This document shows positions 15,821 through 24,272 of a stretch of 64,000 bases of DNA, piece after piece (the stretch's first letter is position 1; each line of letters opens with the position of its first letter). The stretch comes from Crystallibacter degradans (lineage in GTDB: Bacteria > Actinomycetota > Actinomycetes > Actinomycetales > Micrococcaceae): NCBI RefSeq assembly GCF_012952295.1, contig NZ_JABBCH010000014.1, positions 1 through 64,000 of the forward strand, in the 5' to 3' direction. The notes below the pieces were generated by a model. It worked only from the letters and a program-made list of their open reading frames with translations. It was not told the DNA's origin and ran no database searches. A program made the position numbers and the translations under genes.

Positions 15821-18036
15821 CCATCAGCATCGCCCTGATCGGAGCAGGATCGGTGGGCCGCCGCCACGCCGGGGTCCTGAACTCGCTGCCCGGCGTCAGG
15901 CTCGCCAGCATCACCGATGCCTACGAGCCCGCGGCCCAGGCAATGGCAGGCGAACTCGATCTGCCGGCCTTCACGGACCCCGAAGAAGCGCTCGACGCCG
16001 TCGAAGTGGACGCCGTGTACGTCTGTGTACCTCCTTTTGCCCATGGTCCCGGGGAACGGGCGGCACTGTCCAGAGGCCTGCCGCTGTTTGTGGAAAAGCC
16101 CGTGGGACTCGGCCGGGACGTCGCCGAGGAGATCGGTGCCCTGGTGGAAGAGAGCGGGGTAGTCACCGGAACCGGCTACCACTGGCGCTGCATGGACTCC
16201 GTTGAGCACGCCCGGCAGCTGCTGGCGGACGCCCCGCCGCTGTTGGCCAACGGCTACTGGCTGGACAAGCGTCCGCCCGTGCCGTGGTGGGGCCGGATGG
16301 ACCGCTCCGGCGGACAGGTGGTCGAACAGCTCACCCACGTGCTGGACACCGCACGCTTCCTGCTCGGCGAGGCCGTGGAGGTCTATGCCGCCGGGCTCCG
16401 CCGAGCGCTGGAAGACCCAGACTCCACCGATCGAGTGCCAACGCCGGAGGACTACGAAGAGGTCGACGACGCCACCGCGGCGACCGTGCGGTTTGCCTCC
16501 GGGACCGTGGCAACGCTGGCGGCCACCTCCGTGCTGGCCGCCAAACACCGGGCTGCCCTGCACACGGTCAGCCGCGGGTTGTACCTGGAGCTGTCGGAAG
16601 AAGGCCTCAGCAGTTTCGACGGCTCGGCCCGGACAAACATGAAGTGCGGTGAAGACCCGCGGATCGCCGTCGACCGGGAATTCATCGAAGCGGTGCGCGG
16701 CGAACGCGAATCCACCCGCGTGCCTTACGCGGAAGCCCTCCGCAGTCATCGGCTGGGCTGCGCCATCGCCGAATCGGCGCGGACCGGGCGACCGGTGAAG
16801 CTCCAGCCAGAGCCGCTGGGGCAGCTGGCGGCGGACCTGAGAGCGGAGCCGAAACCGGTCCGGCCTTCCGCAATACTGCTGACCGGCATGCCTGCCGCCA
16901 GCCCAGCAACGGATCCACGTTCCCTGACAGCGATGAACCGGCGTCGTAATTTGATTGTGGCCGCCGCTGGAAACGTAGAGATTGTCGACGAGGAGCTTCC
17001 CGAGGTGCCCGACGGCGGCGTCCTGCTGGAGACCCTGGCCACCGGGCTTTCGGCCGGCACCGAACTGGCCTTCGTCAAGGGCAACCACCCCGGGCTGAGC
17101 TCCCGGCTGGATCCCGAGCTCAGCCTCTTCCTGACCGGATCGCCCGGCACGGGCTACCCGGTGCGCCGGCTCGGGTATATGGAAGTGGCGAAAGTGGTGC
17201 AGTCCCGCACCGCGGCGTTCGCCGAGGGGGATGTGCTGGCCTCGGCCTACGGGCACGCCACCGCTCATGTGGCCGACCCGCTGACCGAGCATCTGGTGCC
17301 GCTGCCCGCGCAGCTGGATCCGCTGCTGGGTGTTTTCGTCGCGCACTTCGGGCCGATCTGCGCCAACGGGCTCCTGCACGCGGCCGCGGATGCCACCGGC
17401 GGCATGGTCCGCGGGCTGCAGGACGGCGTCGAAGGCCGGCTCGTCCTGGTGACCGGAGCCGGTCCGATCGGCCTGATGACCGCGCTGTTCGCCTCGTTCC
17501 TGGGCGCGCGCGAAGTGGCGGTGGCGGACTCCGATCCCCGCCGCCGGCAGCTGGCCGAGGAGCTGGGCTTCCTCGCGGTGAACCTCGACGACGACCCGGG
17601 TAAGCTGCTCAAGACCCGCTGGCGGCACGGCCCCGGAGACCGCGGCGCCGACGTCGTCTTCCAATGCCGCGGCCGCGCCGAAGCCCTCCACGCCGCCCTG
17701 CGCGCGGTCCGCCCGCAGGGCACGGTGATCGATCTGGCCTTCTACACGCAGGGTGCGGACGCGGTGCGCCTGGGCGAGGAGTTCCACCACAACGGGCTGA
17801 GCCTGCGCTGCGCCCAGATCGGACGGACGCCCCGCGGGCTGTCCACGCAGTGGGACCGCGGCCGGCTGTCGGCCGAGACGATCAAGCTGTTGCGCTCGCA
17901 CGGGGACCTGATCCGCAAGCACTTCGTGACGGATGTGGTGCCGTTCGAGGACGGCCCCGGCCTCATGCACCAGGTGGCGCGGCGCGAACGGCACGTGATC
18001 ACCGCGGTCTTCGCCGTGTCGCCGCTGCTGCTCTGA
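15817..18036 (+). CDS. Fused double dehydrogenase: Gfo/Idh/MocA domain plus MDR (zinc alcohol dehydrogenase-like) domain
   Basis: A 739-residue protein with two enzyme modules. Residues 1 to about 345 are a Gfo/Idh/MocA oxidoreductase (IALIGAGSVGRRHAGVL Rossmann motif, VYVCVPPFAHG, then LFVEKPVG with the family Glu-Lys-Pro). After a proline-rich linker, residues from about 375 to the end are a medium-chain dehydrogenase (VTGAGPIGLMTALFASFLGAREVAVADSD). The classical zinc ligands are not evident in their usual spacing. An ATG at 16933 (MNRRRN) opens the second module, so an internal start could yield a separate MDR protein. It overlaps the GT4 gene by 4 bases. The substrate is probably a sugar or cyclitol; this is inferred from family and neighbours. 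Confidence 0.82.
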   Translation: MTISIALIGAGSVGRRHAGVLNSLPGVRLASITDAYEPAAQAMAGELDLPAFTDPEEALDAVEVDAVYVCVPPFAHGPGERAALSRGLPLFVEKPVGLGRDVAEEIGALVEESGVVTGTGYHWRCMDSVEHARQLLADAPPLLANGYWLDKRPPVPWWGRMDRSGGQVVEQLTHVLDTARFLLGEAVEVYAAGLRRALEDPDSTDRVPTPEDYEEVDDATAATVRFASGTVATLAATSVLAAKHRAALHTVSRGLYLELSEEGLSSFDGSARTNMKCGEDPRIAVDREFIEAVRGERESTRVPYAEALRSHRLGCAIAESARTGRPVKLQPEPLGQLAADLRAEPKPVRPSAILLTGMPAASPATDPRSLTAMNRRRNLIVAAAGNVEIVDEELPEVPDGGVLLETLATGLSAGTELAFVKGNHPGLSSRLDPELSLFLTGSPGTGYPVRRLGYMEVAKVVQSRTAAFAEGDVLASAYGHATAHVADPLTEHLVPLPAQLDPLLGVFVAHFGPICANGLLHAAADATGGMVRGLQDGVEGRLVLVTGAGPIGLMTALFASFLGAREVAVADSDPRRRQLAEELGFLAVNLDDDPGKLLKTRWRHGPGDRGADVVFQCRGRAEALHAALRAVRPQGTVIDLAFYTQGADAVRLGEEFHHNGLSLRCAQIGRTPRGLSTQWDRGRLSAETIKLLRSHGDLIRKHFVTDVVPFEDGPGLMHQVARRERHVITAVFAVSPLLL

Positions 18037-18051
18037 CGCTGTCTGGCGCCG

Positions 18052-20253
18052 CTACTTGGCCATCGACTCTTCCACTGCGGCCAGCAGGCGGTTGAATCTA
18101 GCGTTGCCTTCCAGCTCGTCCAGCAGCACCGCCTTGCCGGCGGAATCCGCCAGCGGCACCTGCCAGTTGGGGTAGACCTCCGCCGTGGTGCCGGGCTGGT
18201 TCTGCACCCGGCGCTCGCCGACGGCGTCCACCAGCGCCACACCGATCAACGCCGACGGCGACTGCGTCAGCAGCCGGTGCAGCGCCTCGATCTGTTCCTC
18301 TTCGCCGGCCTGTCCGTCCGCCGGCAGCAGCCCGCGGCTGCGCGCCAACTCGAGGAAGGACGCCAGCGAGGCGTCGTGCTCGGCCCGCTCCTCGGCGACC
18401 GGCCGCTCCAGCAGCCCGAGCGATTCGCGCAGCAGCACGTGGTCCCCGGCGAGGAAGCCCGCAGTCGGCGGCAGGTCGTGGGTGTTGACGCTTGCCAGGC
18501 ACTGCACCCGGTACTTTTCCGGCGGCAGGGGAGCATCGCCGTCGTTCTCAAACCAAAGAATGGAGGTGCCGAGAATGCCCCGTTCCGCCAGATAGTCCCG
18601 CACCCACGGCTCGAAAGTGCCCAGATCCTCGCCGATAACGACGGCGCCGGCACGCTGGGCCTCGAGCGCCAGGATCCCGATCAGCGCCTCGTGGTCATAC
18701 TGCACGTACGCGCCGCGCGCCGGACCGTTGCCGACCGGCACCCACCAGAGCCGGAAGAGGCCCAGGATGTGGTCCACCCGGACGCCACCGGCATGCCGGA
18801 GCACGGTGCGCAGCATGTCCCGGAACGGCGCGTAGCCGGCCTCGGCCAGCCGGCGCGGGTGCCACGGCGGCTGCGACCAGTCCTGGCCCAGCTGGTTGTA
18901 CATGTCCGGTGGCGCGCCGACGCTGACGCCCGGCGCCAACGCGTCCCGCAACATCCACGCGTCCGCGCTGGACAGGTCCGCCCCGACGGCCAGATCATGC
19001 ACCACGCCCAAACGCATGCCGGCCAGTTTCGCCGCGCGCTGCGCGGATTCGAGCTGCTCGTCGCAGAGCCACTGCAACCAGCGGTGGAAGTCGATCCGGG
19101 CGGCGAGCTCGCGCCGCTTGCCGTCCATCGCCGCGGTGCCCGGGGCCGCCGCGGGGTCATGCCACAGCGGGTGGTCCGCGGGCAGCTCCTCACGCAGTGC
19201 GCACCAGAGGGCGAAGTCCTCCAGCCCCTGGCCGGCCTCGGCGCAGAAGTTCTCGAAGGCACGCTGCCGAGCCGGCGACCGCTTCGCCTGATACAGCAGC
19301 GTGAGCGCCTCCAGCTTCGCCGCGTAGACGGTGTCCCGGTCCAGCCGGTCCGCTTGCTCGTTCAGCCGGCGGGACTCCGCCGCCAAGGCGTCAATCCGAG
19401 CGCGCTGGTCCGCGGCCAGGTAGGCCAGCTCCGGCACGGCTTCGATCCGCAGGTACAGCGGGTTGAAGAACCGGCGGGTGGACGGGGAGTACGGGGACGG
19501 CTGGACCGGCGGCGCGGGTTCGGCGGCGTGCAGCGGGTTTACCAAGACGTAGTCCGCGCCGCGGGCACCGCTGATCGCGGCCAGATCCGCCAGATCCTCA
19601 AAGTCGCCGATGCCCCAGGACAGCGTGGACCTCGCTGAGTACAGCTGCGTGGCCAGGCCCCAGCCGGGACGCTGCTCCAGCGGGTCCGCGGTAGTCATCC
19701 GCGCGGGCGTCACCACCAGCGAGGCATCCGCACGGACGCCGTCCGTCCCGCCGCCGGTCTCTGCGATCAGCGTGTGCCAGCCCAGCGGCAGCCCGGACGG
19801 AACGGCGAACGTGATGCGGTCGGTCAGCGTACCGTCCACCATCCGCGGTTCCGTTGGAATGGTCCGCTGTTCGGGCAGCAGCACAAGCCCGTCCTCGGTG
19901 ACGATCCGCACCCGCACCCCGGTACCGTGCGGCACATGGACCGGAACCAGCGTCTCCCCGCTGTCGCCGGCCCCGCCGTCGTTGTTTGTGCTTCCGTCCT
20001 TTACCACGACGGCGGGTGGCAGCATCCGCCGCCACGGCCCCAGCTCCGCGTCCGTCAGGGAGGCCTCCACCTGCTCGCCGGTCCCGGCCGGAACGCCGAG
20101 CGCGGCCAGCACCTTGACCAGAGTTTCCGGGTCCACGTCATAGGGGAGCCCGTCCCAACCGGTGAACTTCGTGCCCACGCCGTGGGCCTGGGCGAGCTGG
20201 TGTAGCCTCGCCTCGTTGATCGTCGGGTCTGCCGTCTTCTGGGTCACTGTCAT
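18052..20253 (-). CDS. malQ: 4-alpha-glucanotransferase (amylomaltase)
   Basis: A 733-residue GH77 enzyme with the actinobacterial N-terminal extension (beta domains to about residue 170). The catalytic GH77 core starts with WGLATQLYSARSTLSWGIGDFEDL. Conserved catalytic regions are GGVRVDHILGLFRLW (nucleophile Asp), VVIGEDLGTFEP (acid Glu) and SVNTHDLPPTAGF (third Asp). It moves glucan segments between maltodextrins and works in glycogen and maltose metabolism. It converges with the gpgS-operon dehydrogenase gene (15-base gap). A glycine/asparagine-rich loop in the N-terminal part (STNNDGGAGDSG) is encoded by one copy of the repeated 14-mer described in the findings. Confidence 0.95.
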   Translation of the reverse strand: MTVTQKTADPTINEARLHQLAQAHGVGTKFTGWDGLPYDVDPETLVKVLAALGVPAGTGEQVEASLTDAELGPWRRMLPPAVVVKDGSTNNDGGAGDSGETLVPVHVPHGTGVRVRIVTEDGLVLLPEQRTIPTEPRMVDGTLTDRITFAVPSGLPLGWHTLIAETGGGTDGVRADASLVVTPARMTTADPLEQRPGWGLATQLYSARSTLSWGIGDFEDLADLAAISGARGADYVLVNPLHAAEPAPPVQPSPYSPSTRRFFNPLYLRIEAVPELAYLAADQRARIDALAAESRRLNEQADRLDRDTVYAAKLEALTLLYQAKRSPARQRAFENFCAEAGQGLEDFALWCALREELPADHPLWHDPAAAPGTAAMDGKRRELAARIDFHRWLQWLCDEQLESAQRAAKLAGMRLGVVHDLAVGADLSSADAWMLRDALAPGVSVGAPPDMYNQLGQDWSQPPWHPRRLAEAGYAPFRDMLRTVLRHAGGVRVDHILGLFRLWWVPVGNGPARGAYVQYDHEALIGILALEAQRAGAVVIGEDLGTFEPWVRDYLAERGILGTSILWFENDGDAPLPPEKYRVQCLASVNTHDLPPTAGFLAGDHVLLRESLGLLERPVAEERAEHDASLASFLELARSRGLLPADGQAGEEEQIEALHRLLTQSPSALIGVALVDAVGERRVQNQPGTTAEVYPNWQVPLADSAGKAVLLDELEGNARFNRLLAAVEESMAK

Positions 20254-20397
20254 CTAGTCCGCCTCGTTCGCCCGGCTACGTCAGGTTCAGGTGCGCTGCC
20301 ACGGGGCAGCCTGGTTTGATTATTGCAGTGGAGCTGTTTTATTGCAGGGGGCGCGCGGCCTTGCGCTGCGTGTTACCGCCGGGCTTACATCCATGCC

Positions 20398-21621
20398 TTA
20401 CAGCCGCGGCCTGCCGGCCCAGCGCGCCGCCTTCATCGCCAGGTGGAGCTCAAGCCGCACTCTGCCCTTGAGCGGGTCCGCACCGATGATGGAGCGCACG
20501 CGGGCCAGCCGGTTGTAGACGCTGCTGCGGTGCAGGTGCAGCTGGGCGGCCACGTCCGCCACCGAGCCGTCCGTGTCGTAGAGCAGCTCCAGCACCGGCA
20601 GCAGTTCGGCGTTGCGGTCCTGCTCCTGCAGGTCGGCGAAGTGCACGGAGCGCCCGGGCAGCGAGCCCTTGCCGGTGGCGAGGAACTGGTACACGCCGGT
20701 ATCCCGGTAGTCCACCAGCGGGCCGATCCGCGGGTCCACGGCGGCGGCCTGCACGGCGGTCTTCGACTGTTCGTAGGCTTCGGGCAGCCGGCGCAGGTCG
20801 GTGAACGACTCGCTCAGGCCGAGCATGTCCGGCCGTTCCGGGTGCCCGCCGCGCAGCGAAATCTCCGCCCCATAGCGCTTGAGCACCTCGGCGTGCTCGG
20901 CCCGGCCCGGCAGATCGCGGAACAGGATGACGGCATGCTGCTGCGACCCCGCGCTGAACAGCGCCGGCCTGATGCCAACCGTGGCCTGCAGCGCCGAAAT
21001 CCGCTGCAGCAGCACCGCGGCCTCCGGATGGGCCTGCTCCGCCAGGGCTGTGTCCGGATCCTCGATCCGCTCCATCATGCTGCCCACCGTCCACGGCGAA
21101 CGGCCCTGGACCTCAGGCCAGCCCGCCACGCTTTCGACGGCGGCAGCGTCACCTTCGCAGGCGGCGAGGAACTCGGCTTCGCGCCGCCGCCGGGCATCCG
21201 ATTCCGGCGTATTGGTATCCAGCAGTTGCTCCGCCAGCCTGTCCAGCAGCGGGCGGACCCCGGGCAGCGCGGCGAGAATCGCATCCGGCGCCTCCTCGTC
21301 CTGCTCGTGCAGCACCCACAGGTAGCCCACACGGAAGCCGCGCACCAACAGCGGAACGCAGACCCGGCCATGCATGCCCAGCGACGCGTTGGCCGGAACC
21401 ACCACCGGCCGCACCGCCGTCGCAATCCCATGGCTGAGCTGCCAGGCACTGACATCCGCGGGCACTTTCTTGCTCAGCAGGAAGTTCACCCGCACCTGGT
21501 CCGCCGAGGCCTGATGGCTGCTGTAGGCGATCAGGTCGCCGTCGAGATCCTCAACGGAAACCCCGTGGCCCAGCGCCTGCGCAATCTCCTCCACCGCCCG
21601 TTCGGCATCGGGACTCTGCAT
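20398..21621 (-). CDS. PucR-family transcriptional regulator
   Basis: A 407-residue CdaR/PucR-type regulator. The C-terminal helix-turn-helix is SVADVAAQLHLHRSSVYNRLARVRSIIGADPLKG (near residues 345-385), the hallmark of the PucR C-terminal domain. The middle has the GGDEF-like CdaR region with HAVILFRDLPGRAEHAE. The N-terminus is a sensory region. It is divergent from the alanine dehydrogenase gene with 382 bases between the starts, so regulation of ald is the simplest role. AAGGAGG precedes the ATG at 21621. The effector is unknown; alanine is a reasonable guess only. Confidence 0.85.
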   Translation of the reverse strand: MQSPDAERAVEEIAQALGHGVSVEDLDGDLIAYSSHQASADQVRVNFLLSKKVPADVSAWQLSHGIATAVRPVVVPANASLGMHGRVCVPLLVRGFRVGYLWVLHEQDEEAPDAILAALPGVRPLLDRLAEQLLDTNTPESDARRRREAEFLAACEGDAAAVESVAGWPEVQGRSPWTVGSMMERIEDPDTALAEQAHPEAAVLLQRISALQATVGIRPALFSAGSQQHAVILFRDLPGRAEHAEVLKRYGAEISLRGGHPERPDMLGLSESFTDLRRLPEAYEQSKTAVQAAAVDPRIGPLVDYRDTGVYQFLATGKGSLPGRSVHFADLQEQDRNAELLPVLELLYDTDGSVADVAAQLHLHRSSVYNRLARVRSIIGADPLKGRVRLELHLAMKAARWAGRPRL

Positions 21622-22003
21622 CGGGCCTCCTTGTGTGGTTCGCCTGCTCCTAGTCTAGGGAGGCCGGACAGACACGAGGCGACATTTGGCGCGCGCCGAC
21701 GCGACATTTGTCGATTGCCGCCAGCGCCAAGACTGTGGTAGCGATCACACCGCCTGGCGGGTGCCGGCCCCTCTGCATGCTCTCTTGTTCCCCGTAATGG
21801 CGCGGATCCGGGCAGGCGGAGTGGTTGACTGCGTCCGCCTGGTCCTCCGAGGTTGGCGAAGCGTGCGGCGAGGTCCCTGCGGAAGGCAAGGAACGACGTC
21901 GAAAATCGGGTCCTACAGTTAACTCATCGCCGGTTCCGGCGCAGTTTCAACCCGTTCGATAGCGCACCTGGCTATTTCGCACACCTAGATACGGAGGCTC
22001 CCG
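21622..22003. promoter_or_regulatory. Divergent promoter region between the PucR regulator and ald
   Basis: No gene is visible in this 382-base gap. It holds a direct repeat GCGACATTTG at 21679-21688 and 21701-21710, exactly 22 bases (two helical turns) apart. The second copy lies inside the palindrome CGACATTTGTCG (21702-21713). A small inverted repeat GCCGGTTCCGGC occurs near 21930. GGAGG at 21991-21995 serves ald. The repeats are good candidates for PucR binding; individual promoter boxes could not be assigned with confidence. Confidence 0.55.
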
Positions 22004-23125
22004 ATGATCATCGGCGTTCCCAAGGAAATCAAGAACAACGAATTCCGCGTGGCCATCACGGCTTCCGGCGTCCACGAACTGCGCAGCCGCGGACACGTCG
22101 TGCTGATCGAAGCCGGCGCCGGTGCCGGCTCGCGGATTGACGACGCCGAATACGCTGCCGCCGGCGCTGAGCTGGTCGCGACCGCTGACGAGGTCTGGTC
22201 CCGTGCGGACATGGTCATGAAGGTCAAGGAGCCCATCGCCTCCGAATACCGCCACTTCCGCGAGGGCCTGGTGCTCTTCACCTACCTGCACCTGGCCGCC
22301 GAGCCGGAACTGACCCGCGCTCTGCTGGATTCCGGCGTCACGGCCATCGCTTACGAGACCGTCCAGACGTCCAACGGCGCCCTGCCGCTGCTGGCCCCGA
22401 TGAGCGAAGTGGCGGGACGCCTCTCCGTGCAGGTCGGCGCGCAGTCCCTGGCCGTTCCGGCCGGCGGCCCGGGCATCCTGCTTGGCGGCGTCCCCGGTGT
22501 CCGTCCGGCAAAGGTCACCGTGCTCGGTGCGGGTGTCTCGGGCACCAATGCTGCGGCGATGGCCGTGGGCATGGGCGCCGACGTGACGATTCTCGACATC
22601 AACATCAACCGCCTGCGCGAGCTCGACGCCCAGTACGCGGGCAGGCTCAAGACCCTCGCCTCCAACAGCCTGGAGATCGAGCGCGCTGTGGTTGAGTCGG
22701 ACCTGGTGATCGGTTCCGTGCTCATTCCAGGCGCCAAGGCACCGAAGCTTGTCAGCAACGAGCTCGTCGCCAAGATGAAGCCCGGCAGCGTTCTCGTCGA
22801 CATCGCCGTCGACCAGGGCGGCTGCTTCGCAGACAGCCACCCCACCACCCATGCGGAGCCGACCTTCCGCGTCCACAACTCGCTGTTCTACTGCGTCGCG
22901 AATATGCCTGGCGCCGTTCCGAACACCTCCACCTACGCGCTCACCAACGTCACGCTCCGCTACGCCGTCGCGCTGGCTGATCTGGGTGTGGAGGCTGCGC
23001 TGGCCAAGGACCCGGCCCTCGCCGCGGGCCTGAACGTCGCGGCGGGGCAGGTCACTCACCGCTCCGTTTCCGAGGCCCACGGGCTGGAGCTCGCTTCCGG
23101 TAATCGGGAGTTCGCGGGCGTCTAA
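22004..23125 (+). CDS. ald: Alanine dehydrogenase
   Basis: A 373-residue NAD-dependent L-alanine dehydrogenase, normal length. It begins [19 protein letters not shown], with the pyruvate-binding Arg and Lys region, has VKVKEP-like [13 protein letters not shown] with the active-site lysine, [11 protein letters not shown] with the catalytic histidine, the Rossmann motif [22 protein letters not shown], and [10 protein letters not shown]. It interconverts alanine with pyruvate plus ammonia and NADH. It serves alanine use as a carbon or nitrogen source and redox balance at low oxygen. Transcription is probably controlled by the divergent PucR regulator. A strong terminator follows at 23176-23202. 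Confidence 0.96.
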   Translation: MIIGVPKEIKNNEFRVAITASGVHELRSRGHVVLIEAGAGAGSRIDDAEYAAAGAELVATADEVWSRADMVMKVKEPIASEYRHFREGLVLFTYLHLAAEPELTRALLDSGVTAIAYETVQTSNGALPLLAPMSEVAGRLSVQVGAQSLAVPAGGPGILLGGVPGVRPAKVTVLGAGVSGTNAAAMAVGMGADVTILDININRLRELDAQYAGRLKTLASNSLEIERAVVESDLVIGSVLIPGAKAPKLVSNELVAKMKPGSVLVDIAVDQGGCFADSHPTTHAEPTFRVHNSLFYCVANMPGAVPNTSTYALTNVTLRYAVALADLGVEAALAKDPALAAGLNVAAGQVTHRSVSEAHGLELASGNREFAGV

Positions 23126-23137
23126 CAGGTTATTTGC

Positions 23138-23151
23138 GCTGGCGCGCCAGC
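23138..23151. repeat. 14-bp perfect palindrome downstream of ald
   Basis: GCTGGCGCGCCAGC at 23138-23151 reads the same on both strands. It lies 13 bases after the ald stop and before the terminator hairpin. It may be part of the 3' end structure of the ald transcript; no other role is evident. Confidence 0.4.
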
Positions 23152-23175
23152 AAAGACTGTCCCAATCGCCTTGCA

Positions 23176-23202
23176 GGGGCGGCGGTACTCTACCGCCGCC
23201 CC
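23176..23202 (+). terminator. Terminator of ald
   Basis: Perfect 12-bp stem GGGGCGGCGGTA / TACCGCCGCCCC with a CTC loop, followed within 10 bases by GGGTTTAAG. It is the best hairpin between ald and the GntR gene. Confidence 0.8.
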
Positions 23203-23281
23203 GGCTGGGTTTAAGGCGTCTTTGCCGCCTGTTAAAGTGATGGTCACCAGACTGTAGTCGCTTCTGCCGCTGAGTTGTAAG

Positions 23282-23293
23282 ATTGTCTGCAAT
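23282..23293. promoter_or_regulatory. Candidate GntR operator ATTGTCTGCAAT (autoregulatory)
   Basis: ATTGTCTGCAAT lies 61-72 bases upstream of the GntR start. It equals ATTGTCAACAAT, found in the two promoter regions of the 26-38 kb island, except for the two central bases. A second overlapping inverted repeat TGTCT/AGACA lies at 23284-23299. FadR-type GntR proteins usually bind TTGTnnACAA-like palindromes, so this is a plausible self-regulation site. Confidence 0.5.
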
Positions 23294-23353
23294 GAGACAG
23301 GCGGCGGTTCGCGCGCCGCCTGCCAAGGATCCACTGCCGAAAGCAAGGAAGCC

Positions 23354-24085
23354 ATGGCAAAGAGCAGATTTATCGAGCCCCTGGTCCAGGAGTCGACGCC
23401 GGCGATCATCGCCCGGAAGCTTAGGTATGCCATCGGCCACGGAGAGCTCGAGCCGGGCCAGCAGTTGGGAGAAGCTGAGCTTGCGCGCGACCTTGGGGTC
23501 AGCCGTGGGCCCCTTCGTGAAGCCATGCAACGGCTCACGCAGGAAGGCCTGCTGGTCAGCATCCGCAACCGCGGTATTTTCGTCACCGAACTGGGCCCCT
23601 CGGATATTGTCGATATGTATTTGGCACGCACCGCCGTCGAGCGCGCGGCCGGACTGAAAATCATCGAACTGGAGGGCCGGCACGAAGAGGTCGCTGCGGC
23701 GCTGCATGAAGTGACTGACCGGATGGCCAAGGCGGTTGCGGCGGGGGAGCGGGGTGCGGTCCTGAGCGATCTCGACATCGAGTTCCATGAACTGCTGGTG
23801 GCGATGGCGCACAGCATCAGACTGTCGCGGATGCACAATACCCTCATCACCGAGACGCGGATGTGCATGGCGGCGCTCGAAGACACCGGCTACACCCCTG
23901 AGGCCCGGCTGGCGGAGCACGTTGCGATTGCGGACGCTATTGGTGCTGCAAATGTGCCGCTTTTCCACAAGCTTTTGGCAGAGCACATGGATGACGCCGT
24001 GGAGAAAATCTCACGCAGCATGGTGCTCGCCGAAGAAGCGGCTTCCAATGAAGGGGCCTCCGCGGCTGCCGTGGCAGCGGGCTAA
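23354..24085 (+). CDS. GntR-family (FadR/FCD) transcriptional regulator
   Basis: A 243-residue regulator. The winged HTH is ARKLRYAIGHGELEPGQQLGEAELARDLGVSRGPLREAMQRLTQEGLL (residues about 18-68). The C-terminal FCD effector domain has the metal-binding pattern DIEFHELL, ARLAEHVAIADAI and LLAEHMDDAV (Asp/His ligands). FCD regulators usually sense carboxylates or amino-acid-derived acids and repress catabolic genes. The shared operator-like palindrome (23282, 31298, 37326) suggests it governs the catabolic island at 26-38 kb, now separated from it by the HNH gene. Target and effector are inference; ald upstream is another possible target. Confidence 0.88.
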   Translation: MAKSRFIEPLVQESTPAIIARKLRYAIGHGELEPGQQLGEAELARDLGVSRGPLREAMQRLTQEGLLVSIRNRGIFVTELGPSDIVDMYLARTAVERAAGLKIIELEGRHEEVAAALHEVTDRMAKAVAAGERGAVLSDLDIEFHELLVAMAHSIRLSRMHNTLITETRMCMAALEDTGYTPEARLAEHVAIADAIGAANVPLFHKLLAEHMDDAVEKISRSMVLAEEAASNEGASAAAVAAG

Positions 24086-24099
24086 CTGGCGTCGTTGCA

Positions 24100-24187
24100 A
24101 TTATTTGACTCTGAACGTTAAGAGCCTGCCCTCCAGTGTTGAAGGTCCCGTCCCTTCAGCGTTAGGGTCCCATCCCTTCAACGTTGA
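24100..24187. repeat. Degenerate direct repeat with 22-bp period upstream of the HNH gene
   Basis: Two clear 22-base units follow each other: GGTCCCGTCCCTTCAGCGTT plus AG at 24144-24165, and GGTCCCATCCCTTCAACGTT plus GA at 24166-24187. They differ at three positions. Weaker units precede them (24122-24143, ending CAGTGTTGAA, and 24100-24121, ending GAACGTTAA). The array ends about 85 bases before the DUF222/HNH start. It is too short and spacerless to be a CRISPR. Confidence 0.65.
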
Positions 24188-24272
24188 GCGCTCGGGCTTC
24201 TGCTGCTGAGGGATATCAACAGGCGGGCTTCCTCCGTTGTGCCTCGAAGTGCTCCTCGATAGAATCGAAAGT

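Noticed and set aside
15778-17994. 738-codon minus-strand open frame opposite the Gfo/Idh-MDR gene
   Set aside because: It is an antisense shadow. The plus-strand frame has two Rossmann motifs and is coupled to gpgS and the GT4 gene.
21947-23986. 679-codon minus-strand frame opposite ald and the GntR gene
   Set aside because: It crosses two real genes, a terminator and a promoter region, and shows no domain.
24100-24187. Possible CRISPR array
   Set aside because: The units are adjacent with no spacers, only two are well conserved, and no cas genes are nearby.
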